DNA of 64,000 nucleotides from Cunninghamella blakesleeana (GCA_017871115.1 JAFCIZ010000006.1:2666001-2730000); one strand, 5' to 3'. Shown: positions 11,867 through 24,714, numbered from the stretch's first letter. Numbers and translations are program-made. The notes: a model not told the origin generated them from the sequence alone.

Positions 11867-12571
11867 TAATTGAACTATTTTTTTACTTTATGAAGTTGTA
11901 GTAGTTGTTTTTATTGTTGAAGGTACTTTAATGTAATTTGTAATTAAAACTGATAAGAAAAATAAATAAAATAAAAGTAAAAAGTTATATAATAGAAAGA
12001 GGAAAAAAAGGGATTTACAAAATAAAAAATGAGAGAAAAGGGTAACTAAATTTAAAATGATATAATTATATAAATGATATTTTAATTTTTATAATAAATA
12101 TAAAAAATAATAACAATAAAAAAAAAAAAAGAAAGAGTGTACTTTTTTTTTTTTTGCTCGTAGTATTTTTTTAAAATAATAATAAAAGGGAAAGAAAAAG
12201 ATTATTGCATAAAATAATGACGTTAAATAAAATTATTAAACTTAGGTCATGTGAATTTCGATATATGACCAATCAGGTGATTTTTAATTTTTTATATATT
12301 TTAATACAATCACTTATCTTTACCCTTCCATCTTCCTTTTTTTTCTTAATGTTATATATTATAACTATAAATATATATAATAATATTTTAACTTATTTTT
12401 TCAATTTTTTTTTATTATAATAAAATAAAATAAAATAAAAGAAACAGTACTATTATTGAAAAATTTAGTAAAAGAATCAAAAGTTACATACTTTTTAATA
12501 AAATAAATTTACTTTTTTTAAATACATGATTGAAAAATTATCAGGACAAAACAAATAATAAAATGGTATAA
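11867..12571. promoter_or_regulatory. Promoter region of BCAS3-like gene
   Basis: A 705-base stretch upstream of the BCAS3-like start and downstream of the next minus-strand gene. It contains GACCAATCAGGTGATTTTTAAT near 12266-12287, combining a CCAAT core with the CAGGTGATTTT string also found at 2462. Plus-strand reading frames here are hydrophobic, AT-driven and lack homology. No gene is called. Confidence 0.4.
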
Positions 12572-13066
12572 TTATTTTGGAGGGACAATATTGATTTGAA
12601 TATCAGGTACAGATGGGTGTTGTTGTTGATGGTGATAGGTTGGTTGTAGAATGGGTAGTGTTGAAGTAGAAGACCATGTCGAGTCACGATTGGAAGGAGC
12701 ATAAGTAGAATAACGTGATGATGCGATTAAGTTAGAATTACCATTATTATTACTATTACTATTATTGTTATTATTATTATGTATATTATTTTGTAAAGTA
12801 TGTTGTGACATATTTTGTTGTTGTGTTAGTTGAGCGGTAGTGGTAGGTTGTGATCGATAACTTACTCGTCTTTTTAATTTTCCACAGTATAATATCATAA
12901 AAACAATGACCATTAATCCTATAGCTATCCCTATTCCTAAAGGTCCAACCGTTGATGTTGGTACAGAGTTGATGGGTGGATGAACATAGTGAGTAGTGGG
13001 TGTTGCTGTAAAACTAGAAGTTGATACTAAAAATCCATTCAAGGAAGCATTATGTTGAGTATCCAT
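12572..13066 (-). CDS. Small single-pass membrane protein, function unknown
   Basis: A 164-residue intronless frame. A Ser/Thr/Pro-rich N-terminal ectodomain of about 40 residues has no obvious signal peptide. It is followed by one strong transmembrane helix (GIGIAIGLMVIVFMILYC, about residues 44-61) and the stop-transfer sequence KLKRR. The cytoplasmic tail of about 95 residues is rich in Gln, Asn and Ser. This layout resembles fungal SKG6/AXL2-type single-span proteins, but no domain can be claimed. The small size, the clear hydrophobic/basic boundary and a GC content above the surrounding sequence support it as real. It is tandem with its minus-strand neighbours. Confidence 0.6.
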   Translation of the reverse strand: MDTQHNASLNGFLVSTSSFTATPTTHYVHPPINSVPTSTVGPLGIGIAIGLMVIVFMILYCGKLKRRVSYRSQPTTTAQLTQQQNMSQHTLQNNIHNNNNNNSNSNNNGNSNLIASSRYSTYAPSNRDSTWSSTSTLPILQPTYHHQQQHPSVPDIQINIVPPK

Positions 13067-13305
13067 TGATTCAAAATATTAAAGGAAATAAAAGAGAAAA
13101 TAAAGAAAATGAAAATCTTTTTCACTTCATTTTTTTTAAGGGAGTAAAATAAAAAAAAAAAAAGTAGTGGTGTACTGAAGAAAAGGAGAAATAGAGTGAA
13201 TTTATTATTTTTTATAAATTTTAAGTTCAGATATGGTTTTTTTTGTATGTGTGTATATATATATGATAATTATAAAAAAAAAGCTATACAAATGGTACAT
13301 TATAT

Positions 13306-15544
13306 TTATCGGATAGTGGGCATAGATACAGAAGCACGGCTATGAGAAGCATCAGATTCCTTCCATAAAGATGTAACAGTCTTGGGTTTAGTATAGAATT
13401 CTAAACCACTCTTACCATAGAAGTTCAAATCACCAAGAATAGAGCCACGGCTACCAGTGAAACTGAAGCTAGGAACAGGTACAGGAATCTGGGATAATAA
13501 TATATACATAGGATGAATAAATATGTTTTTTTATTTTATTTTATCTCTTTTGTGTTTTCTTTTATTTTTTTTATTTCAATAAACTTACAGGAACATTAAT
13601 ACCAACTTGACCAACATCAATTTCATGTTCAAACTTGCGAGCAGCAGCACCAGAATTTGTAAAGACAGCAGTACCGTTACCATAAGGATTGTTGTTAATG
13701 AGTTCAATAGCTTCGTCCATAGTATCAGCAGTTAAACATACTAAAACAGGACCGAAGATTTCTTCGCGGTAGCATTCCATGGAAGGTTTAACATCAGTAA
13801 GAATAGTAGGACCTTTAAAATTTTAAAAAAATTTAAGGAGGAAAAAATCAGTATTAAACGTTTAGCCAGCATATAAAAATATGGTTAAAAAATATTCTAT
13901 GTGTAACTTACCAACAAAATTTCCTTTTTCGTAACCCTTTACAACTACGTTACGACCATCTAATAATAAATCAGCACCTTCATCCACACCACTTTGAATA
14001 AGACGGTGAATACGTTCTTTAGATTGGACAGAGATAACAGGACCAACGTCAGTATCTTGTTCCATACCATAACCTACTTTAAGTTGTTGAGCACGTTCTA
14101 CTAAATCAGGTAACCATTCTTTAGCTTCACCTACTAATACCAAAGTACTTAAAGCCATACAACGTTGACCAGCAGCACCAAAGGCAGCACCAGCTACAGC
14201 ATTTAAGGTAGCTTGTTTATTAGCATCAGGAAGAATGACAGCATGGTTCTTGGCACCTAAATTGGCTTGGACACGTTTACCATTAGCATTACCACGGGTA
14301 TAGATATGTTTACCAGCAACATCAGATCCAACAAAGGAAATAGCTTTAATACGAGGTTCATCACAAATATAATTGACACAATCAACTGAACCATGAATGA
14401 TATTTAATACACCTTTAGGAACACCAGCTTCAGCAGCAAGTTCAGCAAGCATCATCATAGCACCAGGGTCCTTTTCAGAGGGTTTCATTACAATGGAATT
14501 ACCAGTAGCAATGGCTAAGGGGAACATCCATAAAGGAATCATAGCTGGGAAATTGAAAGGACAAATACCAGCAACAACACCTAAAGGTTCACGGTAGGTA
14601 TCTATCAAAAATAAATAAATAAAAATAAAATATATACAAAAGAAAGTTTAGATTGTATTTCCAAAATAAGAGGATTGTCAATTGGGTAATATAAATATTA
14701 GATTCATATATATCAATCTATATCTACTCCGCTAATCACTTTTATATTTTTATCTATTTTAACATATGAACGACAACTTACAAGTTTCCATATCTTTAGC
14801 AACGGTAAGATGGCTACCCATAAGCATAGTAGTTAAAGAACAAGCTTGTTCAACAACTTGTAAACCACGGAAAACATCACCTTTAGCATCAACAAAAGTT
14901 TTACCTTGTTCTTCAACAATATTTTTAGCGATACGATCTTGATGTTGGCGAATCAAGTATTGTAAATCCATCATAATCTTTTGACGTTGAATAACGGTAG
15001 ATTTACGCCATGTTTTAGCAGCTTCTTCAGCGCTATCAGTAGCAGCTTTTAATTCATCAGGAGTGGTTTCAGGTACTAAGGAAATAACTTCTTGAGTGGC
15101 CTGATAAATAAATAAATAAGTTACTTCGTGTTTGAATAAAATTCAATACCACTTATATTTATCTATTTATATTGTTTTTAAAACTCTTTGTTTTTTTCTC
15201 TTTCTCCCCTTAAAAATAAAATAAACAAATAAAATAACGACTTACAGGATTACGAAGTTCAATCCATTTAGTTGTTTTAGAATCAACGAATTCACCATTA
15301 ATATAATTCTTGACTTTATTAGGGACAGCTTGTTGTAACACTGGGAAGTTGGTAGAAAAAGCTCTACGACTGACAGCTTTGGTGCTACAAATATAATATA
15401 TATTTAAGATGAATGATAGATTAATAACGGGCCACTTTATTTTTAAAACGGTTTACATATATATATATATAAATACAAATATAAAGAAATAAAAGTATAA
15501 TCTTACCCTAAAAGAGTGGATGATTTTAAAACGGAAGATAACAT
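13306..15544 (-). CDS. Mitochondrial methylmalonate-semialdehyde dehydrogenase (ALDH6 family)
   Basis: Exons 15544-15507, 15384-15246, 15100-14782, 14601-13912, 13812-13589, 13488-13306 give 530 residues, the usual size. The enzyme is CoA-dependent: it oxidises methylmalonate semialdehyde to propionyl-CoA, and malonate semialdehyde to acetyl-CoA, in valine and pyrimidine breakdown. Evidence: mitochondrial-type leader ([20 protein letters not shown]), [35 protein letters not shown], the family-specific NLGAKNHAV in place of the usual catalytic-Glu motif, catalytic Cys at about residue 313 in [19 protein letters not shown], and the C-terminal block [20 protein letters not shown]. All exon junctions keep frame and family sequence. 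The head-to-tail neighbour upstream ends only 186 bases before this start. Confidence 0.96.
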
Positions 15545-15730
15545 CCTATTTTATAAAAATATTAAAAAGAGAAGGGTTGAAGAAAAAAAAAAAAAAAAGA
15601 AAAGAGAAAGGAAAAAAGAAAGTTAAAAAAAAAATTAGGATTTTATATGGCCGTGAGAAAAATTTGCATAGGAAAGGAAAAAAAACGGTGGAAAAGGTTT
15701 AGGAGAGAGGGAAGGTTAGGTAAATCAATT

Positions 15731-17495
15731 TTATTGGTTAAAATAATATGTTACAGTGTGAGCGTTAGTGTTAAATAAATCTACATCGGAAGGTAATTGA
15801 TTGGGTTCCCATTTATCATCTATTTTAGTTTGATAATCCAAATGGTTATCTTGTCTTCCACTGGCTTCTTCATTATATTGAATTTTTATTTGCATATACT
15901 TGTTAGATGGTCCAAATTCATTTGGTCGAGAGATGTATAAATCCAAGATTTTCCTTCCTATATCTGAGTTCATAAAGTTTGTAATTTTTTTTTTTTTGAT
16001 TAATATCTAGATTTGGACGTGTGAAAGGTAGGGTTTACCATTTTATTATATAATATATTTGTATTTTTTGTGTTCGTGTTTATGTTTATGTTTAAGTTTA
16101 TTTTTATATTTCTATATTTTTATATAGCATACCTTCAATATCTTCTAATCTTGATAAAAATACTTTATCCCATGAATGATGATTTAATCCTTTGAATGAT
16201 TCGTCTTCGTGCTGCCATAATTTACTTGCTAAATAAAGGCATCCTGCTGCTATGGTGTGAGCTGGATATTCAAGACATAAAGTGATCCTATAACTATTTA
16301 TATAAAAAATATATACTTTATGTTTAATATCACATTTTATACCATAATATGGTTTGTATTGTCTCATTTTATGTATTACCTATCAATTGCCAATGAATAA
16401 GCTTTTCGAGCTAATAACTTTCCATTTATATTTTGAATTTCTAAATAATGATCAATAGTTTATTCATTTACCCATTACTATTAAATCTTCCTTTTATTTT
16501 TTATTTTCCATATCTATTTTATTTTACGACTCGCGTATTGTTATTCTCATTACTGTTTTTATTGTATTACCTTGGATCCTTCTTGAAAATTTAACAATAT
16601 ATTCGTATGGATGTTTGATTTGAAAATTGTAGCATAATATTTCTAAAAGCAATTTTTCATATTCTATAATTTTCGATAAACGGTCATCTGAAATCTATTA
16701 TTAATTTGTTTTTTGTAATGCAAAATAGTAATAATAATTGAAAAGTGCCAAAAGGAGAGGTTAATCATCTATCTCTATTTTCTTTTTTATTGTATATATT
16801 TATTTATACATCAACTTACGTTTTCTGGATCAAGCTCTTGTTGTTTTGGGTTTCTTACACTATGTGCTACAATGTATATATCTCTCAGTTTTTTGATAGT
16901 TTCTTCAATTTTTGATCCTACAAACAGACATGTTATACAAACTTCCTATAAAAATAAAATAGTAATAGCAATAAGTAAATAAATGGATTTTTTTTTAAAT
17001 ATATCATTGTGTTTCATTCCTTGAAATTAGTAAATTATGATATTTTTTTTAATATATTACCAATAGCGAATATGTACGAGGGGAATAATATAAATAAAAT
17101 CGATGATATAGTGATTGAGAAGTGCTAATAGTTGTTTGAGGGCTATATAAATATAAATATAAATATATATATATATATATGAGCAATAAAAACAGAGAGT
17201 TAATTTAAAACAAGTTTATATATTTTGTGTTTTCATATATAAATTTCTTAAAAAAACATATATTATTATTTATGATTTACAATCCAAGACTTTTTCCAAC
17301 TTCCTGCATAAATTTGCAACTTGAAGCATGAGTATTTATTGATTGTGAACTGCGTAAAGATTGCTCGTTGAGTTGATCGATGGTTGCTAGTTGTTTCTTT
17401 GTAAAATAAGGACGAAATCTTCTTTTATAATATGAGCCAAAAGCTAATGGTGTTGTTGGTGTAGTTGCTTTTGGTGAAAGTGAAGATGCTGCCAT
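15731..17495 (-). CDS. C-type cyclin, CTD kinase subunit (Ctk2 / cyclin K-like)
   Basis: Seven exons (17495-17281, 17142-17061, 16945-16820, 16694-16571, 16440-16380, 16287-16133, 15963-15731) give 331 residues. It is a transcription-type cyclin. The first cyclin box includes SCKFMQEVGKSLGFPQTTIS, YSPRTYSLLEVCITCLFVGS, KIEETIKKLRDIYIVAH and the linking helix KIIEYEKLLLEILCYNF with HPYEYIVKF. The second box has LLARKAYSLAIDRITLCLEY and PAHTIAAGCLYLASKL. KIEE plus HPYEYI is typical of cyclins K/T and yeast Ctk2, partners of Cdk9/Cdk12/Ctk1, which phosphorylate the RNA polymerase II CTD. Length matches Ctk2-type subunits. Distinguishing Ctk2 from Bur2 or cyclin L needs a tree. Confidence 0.85.
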
Positions 17496-18346
17496 GTTAT
17501 TATATTGAGATAATTATATATAGTAATATGAAATAAAAATGAATATTTTATTTTCGATAGAAAAGAGAAGGAACAGAAACGCAGACTTGGAAAAAAAAAA
17601 TATGTTTAAAAAAATTCCCGGAGTTTATATTTTGAAAAATTCTCAATTTGGTTAAGAATTTTCTTTTTTTAAGCCATTATTATTCGATTTGGTTATATTT
17701 ATTTAATTAAATATATATATACAACTATAATATCATGGATCATTCTTCTTTTACAATTGATATTTAAAATATATGTTTTATAAAGGTTGCTTTATTAATT
17801 GATGATGTGTTGAGAATTTTTTTTTACTACAAACACTCTATACAAGTGGATTTAATAGGAACACGTAAAGGATACTCAAACACTATAATAGAAAAACAGT
17901 AAAAGGTTAATTTGATTTTTTTTTAATGATTTTTAAAAGCACAGCGGTCATTAGGTAAGGTATAAAAGTAAAAGAGTGAGGATGAAAAAAAGAAGGTGTG
18001 GTGATATTTGAATATTTCAATTTTGTTAATTTTTTTAACAATGTATATTTTATAATCAATAACCATTTGATTTTCTATTTCTTTTTCTTATTATTTCTTT
18101 TTTCTCATTTCTTTTGGTCATATCATTATTTAAAAAACACTTATAAAAAATAATTATTTATCTAAATTAAAAAGAGAATGTAATTTATTAATGAATGATA
18201 AAAAATAAGTTATTATGAAAACTGTAAAAATTCTACTCTTGCTTAAGAAAAAAATAAATGCAATGGAGGGCATATTGAACTTGTGCTTACAATAAATCAA
18301 ATAATATGTTGAAAAAACCTTAGGAAAGAAAATATACGAGATCGTC

Positions 18347-18481
18347 CTAGTGTAGGGAAATTTCTCTCTTACCTCCGATGTTGGCTTCATAAATGAGTTT
18401 CACAGTGAGTAGGCGCTTTCTGGTAGACCCATTGGTGATGGTGAGTTCCTTCATAGGTTTCATGGATAAGTACTCTAACAT
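18347..18481 (-). pseudogene. Short coding-like island (44 codons), possible gene or element relic
   Basis: The minus strand has an ATG frame of 44 residues beginning MLEYLSMKPMKELTITNGST, preceded by TATATAA and containing GGAGGTAAGAGA, a good 5' splice donor. An overlapping minus frame also looks peptide-like (YEGTHHHQWVYQKAPTH). Base composition is much less A/T-rich than the surroundings. I do not recognise the family. It may be one exon of a degraded gene or an element remnant. Confidence 0.3.
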
Positions 18482-18657
18482 TTATATAGAAGAATTAATG
18501 TACATTATCTACTTATTTTTTGCAATAATAAAATATTCATTTATATAACTACAGTACAACTATATTATAAATTCATTCAATACATTTATTGTTGTATTTG
18601 GCATAAAAAATAATAATACTAAGGATTTAAATACTAATATAATATCGATATATCGAG

Positions 18658-18780
18658 ATGTTTGTGAGCGACACCCCGTTAGTAGAGGAAAAATTCGACA
18701 AGGTTTATGAAGCCAGCTGTACTGCTATGTTTTTGGCCACACTCTTTATAGAGCACATAAGTTTGCTAATGAAAAGTTGA
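18658..18780 (+). pseudogene. Second coding-like island (40 codons), possible relic
   Basis: A plus-strand ATG frame (MFVSDTPLVEEKFDKVYEAS, ending LLMKS) sits in otherwise stop-rich A/T sequence. The opposite strand also reads protein-like (YKECGQKHSSTAGFINLVEF) but is broken by a stop. The strand is therefore uncertain. Higher G+C than the flanks suggests former coding sequence. Family not recognised. Confidence 0.27.
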
Positions 18781-19521
18781 ATAAAAAAAAAAGTATAGCA
18801 AAGTCATATATAAAGTAAAAGTAATAAAAAACATAAATATAATAATAGTTATACCACTATAAAAATAGAATTAAAGACATAGAAGAAAGAAAAATATAAA
18901 GGAAAAACCAAAAACAAAGATAAAAAAGACAATGTAAATAGAAAAAAAAACGTTAGCACTTTGGTTTTCATTTATATGTATAAATAATCATTTATTTTAT
19001 TATGAAATCATGTATATTGTCTTTTATATAGTTTTCCAATTTAAAGAAACTAGTAACAATGGAAAATTAAAATTACAAGACAAAGGATAGTAATTAAATA
19101 TGAAGGTAGCAAAGGAATATATCTCGTGATTTTTTATGTTGATTAAAACTAAAGAAAAAAAGTAATTTCAAATTGATATTTATGTTTTTTTTGGTTTAAA
19201 ACTTATATATTTTTATTTTTTAAAAAAAATGATGAACTTTTGCACCTATTACTTGTTACTTTTATTTTAATGACTTTGATTATTAGTGTTTTAAAAATTT
19301 CGCTTTAATCAATATAGATTTTTACTTGCTTTTATAAGTTTTCTTTATCAATAAAAAAACTTAATAAATGTTCCAAAAGTTTGATAGAGAAAAAAGATTT
19401 ATTTTATGATAAATAAGGTATAATTTAATAAAAATAATAGAAATAATACATAATAATACAAGCATGTAAAAAAAAAGATACAATATACAAAAGTAAATAT
19501 AACAATACAAAATAGATCATA

Positions 19522-19524
<3 letters not shown>

Positions 19525-19553
<29 letters not shown>
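19525..19553. repeat. (AT)n microsatellite
   Basis: About 14 consecutive TA units lie just downstream of the PH-LRR stop codon. Confidence 0.9.
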
Positions 19554-19556
<3 letters not shown>

Positions 19557-19608
19557 GTTAATGAGTGAACTTAAGAGTTGGTTTTTGAATTTTTGGAGAT
19601 TTTAGTTT

Positions 19609-22600
19609 TTAACTTTCTTTTGTAGGGATAGGAGGTGGTGGGTGATTTGGAGGGGGGAAAGGGGCCTGATACAATAATTCAGTAGGCATGGAATGCATAG
19701 AGGAATTTGGAAAAGAAGTTGATAAATCATGATAGGCAGATAATGAGCGTGGTATGGTTTTAGGCATATATATAGATGCTGCCGCTGATGAATGGGATCG
19801 TTTTTTGTTTTTAGGCCTTATAGGAGGAGGAGAAGAAGAAGAAGAAGAATGAGTGTTACGATGTGATTTTACTGACTTTTGGTGAAAAGAAGAAGAGGAT
19901 GGTGATTCTTGTGGAGTTGGCCAATAAGGTTGGACAGCAATATGTTTTGATCTTTGTTGATATAATTTTTTATTTGATTTTACTCTTTGGTCTAATTGAT
20001 CAGCAACAATAGGTAATTGAGATCTATCAATCATAATGGCTTCTCTAGCAGATGACCTTGATTCTATCAATGATTTTGCAATACGGTTATCATCACCCAT
20101 CATATAAATAGCCATGTAGTGTAATTCACCTTCACTTTCTTGTAATTGAAATATCTTTTCTTCTAAACGATGTATTTCTCTTCTAAAATCATTTTCTGGT
20201 CTAGGAAGATCGTGTATAGATGAGCTGTTTTTTACAAGATCCAATAGTGTTCTAAATCCATTTATAGTAAGCTATAAACGAATATGAATAATATATATAT
20301 ATATGTTTATTATTTAGTAAATGTGTTGTTACCCGCTATATTTTTTTTCAGCACTTACCAAATTTCCATCAACATGTAATGATTCTAAAGTAGGGCATGA
20401 TTTACACCAATTACATAAAATTTGAATTCCTTCATCGCCAAGACATTGATTTTTAACAGAGAGAGTAGTAAGGGTAGATGAGGTAGAAGAGAGAGTTGAT
20501 AAAATATTAATGGTGGATAATAATAATTTCCCTATTTCGGTTATTTCTCTTGTTTTTTTCTTTTTTTTATTAGCCATCATCAAAGTAGCTTTAATATTAG
20601 TAAAAGCAGAAGAATAGGTATCATCTTGTTGTTCATACCCATCCATTCGTATTTCAGTTAAATTTGGCATTTTAATAATCATATTAGCAAATGATTGTGG
20701 AGTAGATGAATCGATGGTAGATGCTACTACTATATCTGTAGAAGTTCTTGGAGGACTATCATTGGTTAATAATAATGTTGATTTTTCAGCAGCAGATATT
20801 GGCATTGTCAGAGAATGTTGATTATTATTTTTGCTATTGCCGTTATTGTTGGTAGCAGCGCCATTGAATTGAATCATTTTTTTTTCTTCCTCTTGCTGTT
20901 TTTGATCTTCTTCCACTTCTTGGAAATAATTATCAGATGTACCATAAGATAAATCAATTTTTTCAATTGTTTTATTTTGAACCAGGGCATCGAACAATTC
21001 CTTTAGAGAATTTGAATCCCATTTGATACATTGAAGAGACAAAGAAGTAGGACCACCTTTTGCAATGGATGGCCATAACCAAGGTTGATGAACGACTTGT
21101 TTAATTAAAGGATTGTCACCCACCTTTAAATTAAACTGTAAGCGGCGATGATGGGGGACGGAGACAGCATGCATTAAACGATGAATATGTTGACCATGTA
21201 ATCCACAACATTGTAAAGCTAAGCAAAGTTCAAATTGTGTTTTAGTAGGAGGTTTTAATGTATTGGCATGGTAGACTAACCATGAACATAATTCTTGAAA
21301 ATGAGTATCACTAAATTCACTACCGCTAAGATCCAATAAATTTAATAATTTAGGTTGTTGATTGATAATATTTATACTTTCATCGGGTTTAAAGAAACAT
21401 GGGATGGATAAGTGTGTCAATGCCGTACATTCTTCCCATACTTCTGTAAAAATCTCTGTTGAAACCCACCCATCATTATCTTGTAAATCAATACGTTGTA
21501 AGACCGTTTTCATTTGTCCATGTGTAACACTTGATAATAAATCATCCATCATTATACTTGTCAATCCAGCTTTACGTAAACTTAAACGTTGAAGCCCCAT
21601 CCATTTAGAAGAAGAAGGTCTTGGTGAAGAATTGATCTGAGTCAAAGATGTGTTGGAAACTATTAAATGAGCTAATAAATCTACATCACAATCATGAACA
21701 TGATGGCCATCAAGCAACAAGGAAGATAGTCTAAGCATACTATTTTTTTGAATGGCTAATAGAATACCTTGTATAGCACACTGTTGACAATGAATAGTTG
21801 AGCTGTTGCTGCTTGTATAGGATTGTGTTGTGACTGGCTGATTATCACCTGAGCTTACATCTGAGGAGGTATTGATTTGAGATAATGATACTGATGTAGG
21901 AAACCTTGAAAGGCTAATAGGAAAGGTGGGTGAAGAAGGTTCAGCAACATTTGGTGATGATGGTAGTGAAATGATGTTACAACCACTAAGATCCAAGGTT
22001 CTGATTCGATTATTGGAAGTTAATAATAGATATAATTCTTTGGCTAACATTGTTGGAAAAGACATGGAATTAATATCATGTTGTGACCAGCTATCTTCAT
22101 TTGTTATCATCCAATTGGCTAATGGTGTTAATGGTATCTTTTTGAATGAAACAGAATCAAAATAATCCTATATATATAAAAAATTCATAAAAATAAATGA
22201 ATAAGCAATAATAATAGTTAATATTAGCTTAAATAATATTTTTTTTTTTTTTTTTTGAGAATATAAATATAAACAATTTATATTTTAATATCACTTACAA
22301 TATGACGAATAGTACGGAAAAAGACCAATAGTTCAAAACGCGAATAACTTGTAAAATTTTCATTGATTTCATTAGGAGGCAAAAAAGTAATAGAATAAGT
22401 AGTAGTTGATAAAGGATCATTATTAATATGTGCTGAAAAAGAAGAATGATCATTAGATTTTTCTATAAGGAATTTAAATCGTTGAGTATTTAAATTAAAA
22501 GCTGCACAATAAGCCAATAAGATATTATCAAAAAGAGATATTACAGCATCGCGATGAGAATCACTATTTAACAGAGCATTTGAATCTATTGAAATAATAT

Positions 22601-24122
22601 CTTGTTGCTGCCATGGCTGAGAGAGGTACTGTAACCAATGTGAAATGGGTGATGAATTAGATAAGTGGCTATTATTACTGTTACTATATTGTACTGTATT
22701 TGTTGAGATGATAGATGAAGGTGATAATGAGGATGCTGTAGATAAATGATTGTTTTTGATGGCGTTACTACGGTGACTTATTAATGAAGGACATATTAAA
22801 TTATAAGGAGCACGAGGAAAATGTGGTACTAATTGTTGAATAGCTTTGTGAATTGCGCATACTAATAAACGACCCACAGAAGATATAATGATTAAACGAT
22901 GAGAAGGGCCATTTACAGTACATAGTTCTATAGAAATTGTATCGTCTGATTCATGTACAGTAATATTTTTAATAGCCAGTAAACCATATCTATCACGTAA
23001 AAGATAACGTTGAAAATCATCACGATACGATTTTGCTGGTAAAATATAAAGACTGCTGTGACCTAAATGAAAAATAACAGGGATATATATATCTTTATGT
23101 TCTAAATTAGATGATGATGTTGATGATAATGATGATGAATTGGATGATGTTGGTGTAATATTATTAGAAGAAGCTGAAGAAGAAGAAGTGGATGATGGAT
23201 CTTTTGTTAAAGGTGTAGATGACGATGAAGAGACTGGAATTGTATTACTATTATTATTTGTTGCCATGGCAAGAGAAGCTCTAGGGTTTACTTTTTTTGT
23301 TTTTAAAATAACTTTATGAGTTATTTCACATTGTGATTCATTGGCTCGATCATTATGTCTTTTTGTTCTTTCAATGGCTGAGAGGCTTTCTTGAGGAGTA
23401 GCTGAGACAAGGCCAGGTATATAAGGCTCCATAGCTGTACGTAAAGCATGTATCCAAATTGGAATTAGCGGATTATTATTGTTATTGTTATTGCTTTTAT
23501 CATTTGGTACAAAAGTAGGAATAAGAGTGATGAATCCTAAAGGTTTAGCTGATTCTTCAGGATTTAAATATTGTATGCGTATAGCTGATTGAGAAGAAGA
23601 GGTGTTGATTTTATATATAGCAATAACACGCTCTAAAGAAACAATTACTTTTTGATCTTGTATATAAAGTTGCTGAGGTGCATAGTAGTTGGAAACATCG
23701 TTAGTAGACTTGATGGAAGGAAAGGATTTGCAAGCTTTTTCAAATGATTTAAATCTTATTAAACTAGAAGGTGTAAGAACGCAATAATTTTTCTTTTGAC
23801 GATTGAATCTTGAATCAGGACTAGTGTATGCTAATTCACCTGAATAAAGAACAGTGTTTTGATCCATTGAATTAATAGATAAAGGTGGCGGTAGTTCACT
23901 ATTATTATTATTATTACTGTTGTTATTGTTTGGTGATCTTGTTAAAGAGTGTAAAGGTGATATAGGTGGTGATATTATGGGTACAGTGTGATTCGGAGTT
24001 TTAGGTGGTTTACTAAGATATTCTTCATTTGAATCATATATACTGTTGTTACTATGGTGGCCATTATTATATAGAGAAGGTGAAGCTGGAGGAGTTGTTA
24101 GCAATTGTGTTGATTTAAACAT
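19609..24122 (-). CDS. PH-domain leucine-rich-repeat protein (CARMIL-like architecture)
   Basis: Three exons (24122-22299, 22167-20359, 20271-19609) encode about 1431 residues. The N-terminus is low-complexity. A PH-like region covers about residues 90-240 (VLYSGELAYTSPDSR, KNYCVLTPSSLIRFKSFEKA, IWIHALRTAMEPYIPG). A second conserved-looking block near residue 350-450 includes IYIPVIFHLGHSSLYILPAK and YRDDFQRYLLRDRYGLLAI. Exon 2 holds leucine-rich repeats of the ribonuclease-inhibitor type (NNRIRTLDLSGCNI, KWMGLQRLSLRKAGLTSIMM, LLNLLDLSGSEF, TIEKIDLSYG, LESLHVDGN). Exon 3 has a coiled coil (FRREIHRLEEKIFQLQESEG) and a Pro/Ser-rich tail. PH followed by LRR recalls CARMIL actin regulators, but orthology is unproven. 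The frame upstream of 24122 opens with TTG, so ATG 24122 was chosen. Confidence 0.75.
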
Positions 24123-24714
24123 ATTTATATATAATAAATAAAATAAAAACAATATGATTTATATCATATATATAAATAAAAGAGAAAGAGAGAGAGAAAG
24201 AAAAGAAAGAAAAAAAAAAAAATTGAAAGGATATATTAAAAAAAAAAAATAGGAACAGAAAAAAAAGAAGATTAACTGAGTTTTATTTTTCGCTTTTAAC
24301 TATATAAAATGCAAAACTCTAAAATCTAGAAACCCTATTATGTTTTATCACCCAATCAATAATTAGGATCGATTGGCATGGAATAATGGATGGTAACACA
24401 ATAGACAAGTTATCCGTTTATAATACTATTCCTTTTTTTATTTTAATATAATACTTTTTATTTATATATAAAAAAAACACACGTGTGGCATGATGATCAA
24501 AAAAATATAGATAAAAAAGACCTATTGTGATTAAACATATTCCAATTAACACTATTGATTTATTTAATAACTATATATATATATATATATATATAAATAT
24601 AATAAATAAATATATATACATATATATATAAAATACAACAACAATTACGTATAATAATAAAAACATATCAAGTACAAATAAAAAAAGTAATAAATACGGT
24701 TAATAATCACAAAT
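24123..24714. promoter_or_regulatory. Promoter region of PH-LRR gene
   Basis: About 590 bases between the PH-LRR start and the SulP stop. It contains two opposed CCAAT cores, CCAATC at 24352-24357 and GATTGG at 24373-24378, and a perfect ACACGTGT E-box palindrome at 24479-24486. The rest is A/T tracts, including (AT)n at 24572-24594. No gene is seen. Confidence 0.4.

Larger units (their letters stand above)
17496..19608. other. Gene-poor 2.1-kb region with two coding-like islands
   Basis: The region lies between the cyclin start and the PH-LRR stop codon, both on the minus strand. Most of it is A/T-rich and stop-dense. Two islands with a clearly higher G+C content and short open frames stand out at 18347-18481 (-) and 18658-18780 (+); they are listed separately. 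An (AT)n tract lies at 19525-19553. No tRNA-like cloverleaf is recognised. Confidence 0.5.

Noticed and set aside
12205..12420. Plus-strand hydrophobic frame of 71 codons
   Set aside because: It is Phe/Leu/Ile/Tyr-rich translation of A/T sequence in the BCAS3-like promoter, with no domain, splice context or conserved motif.
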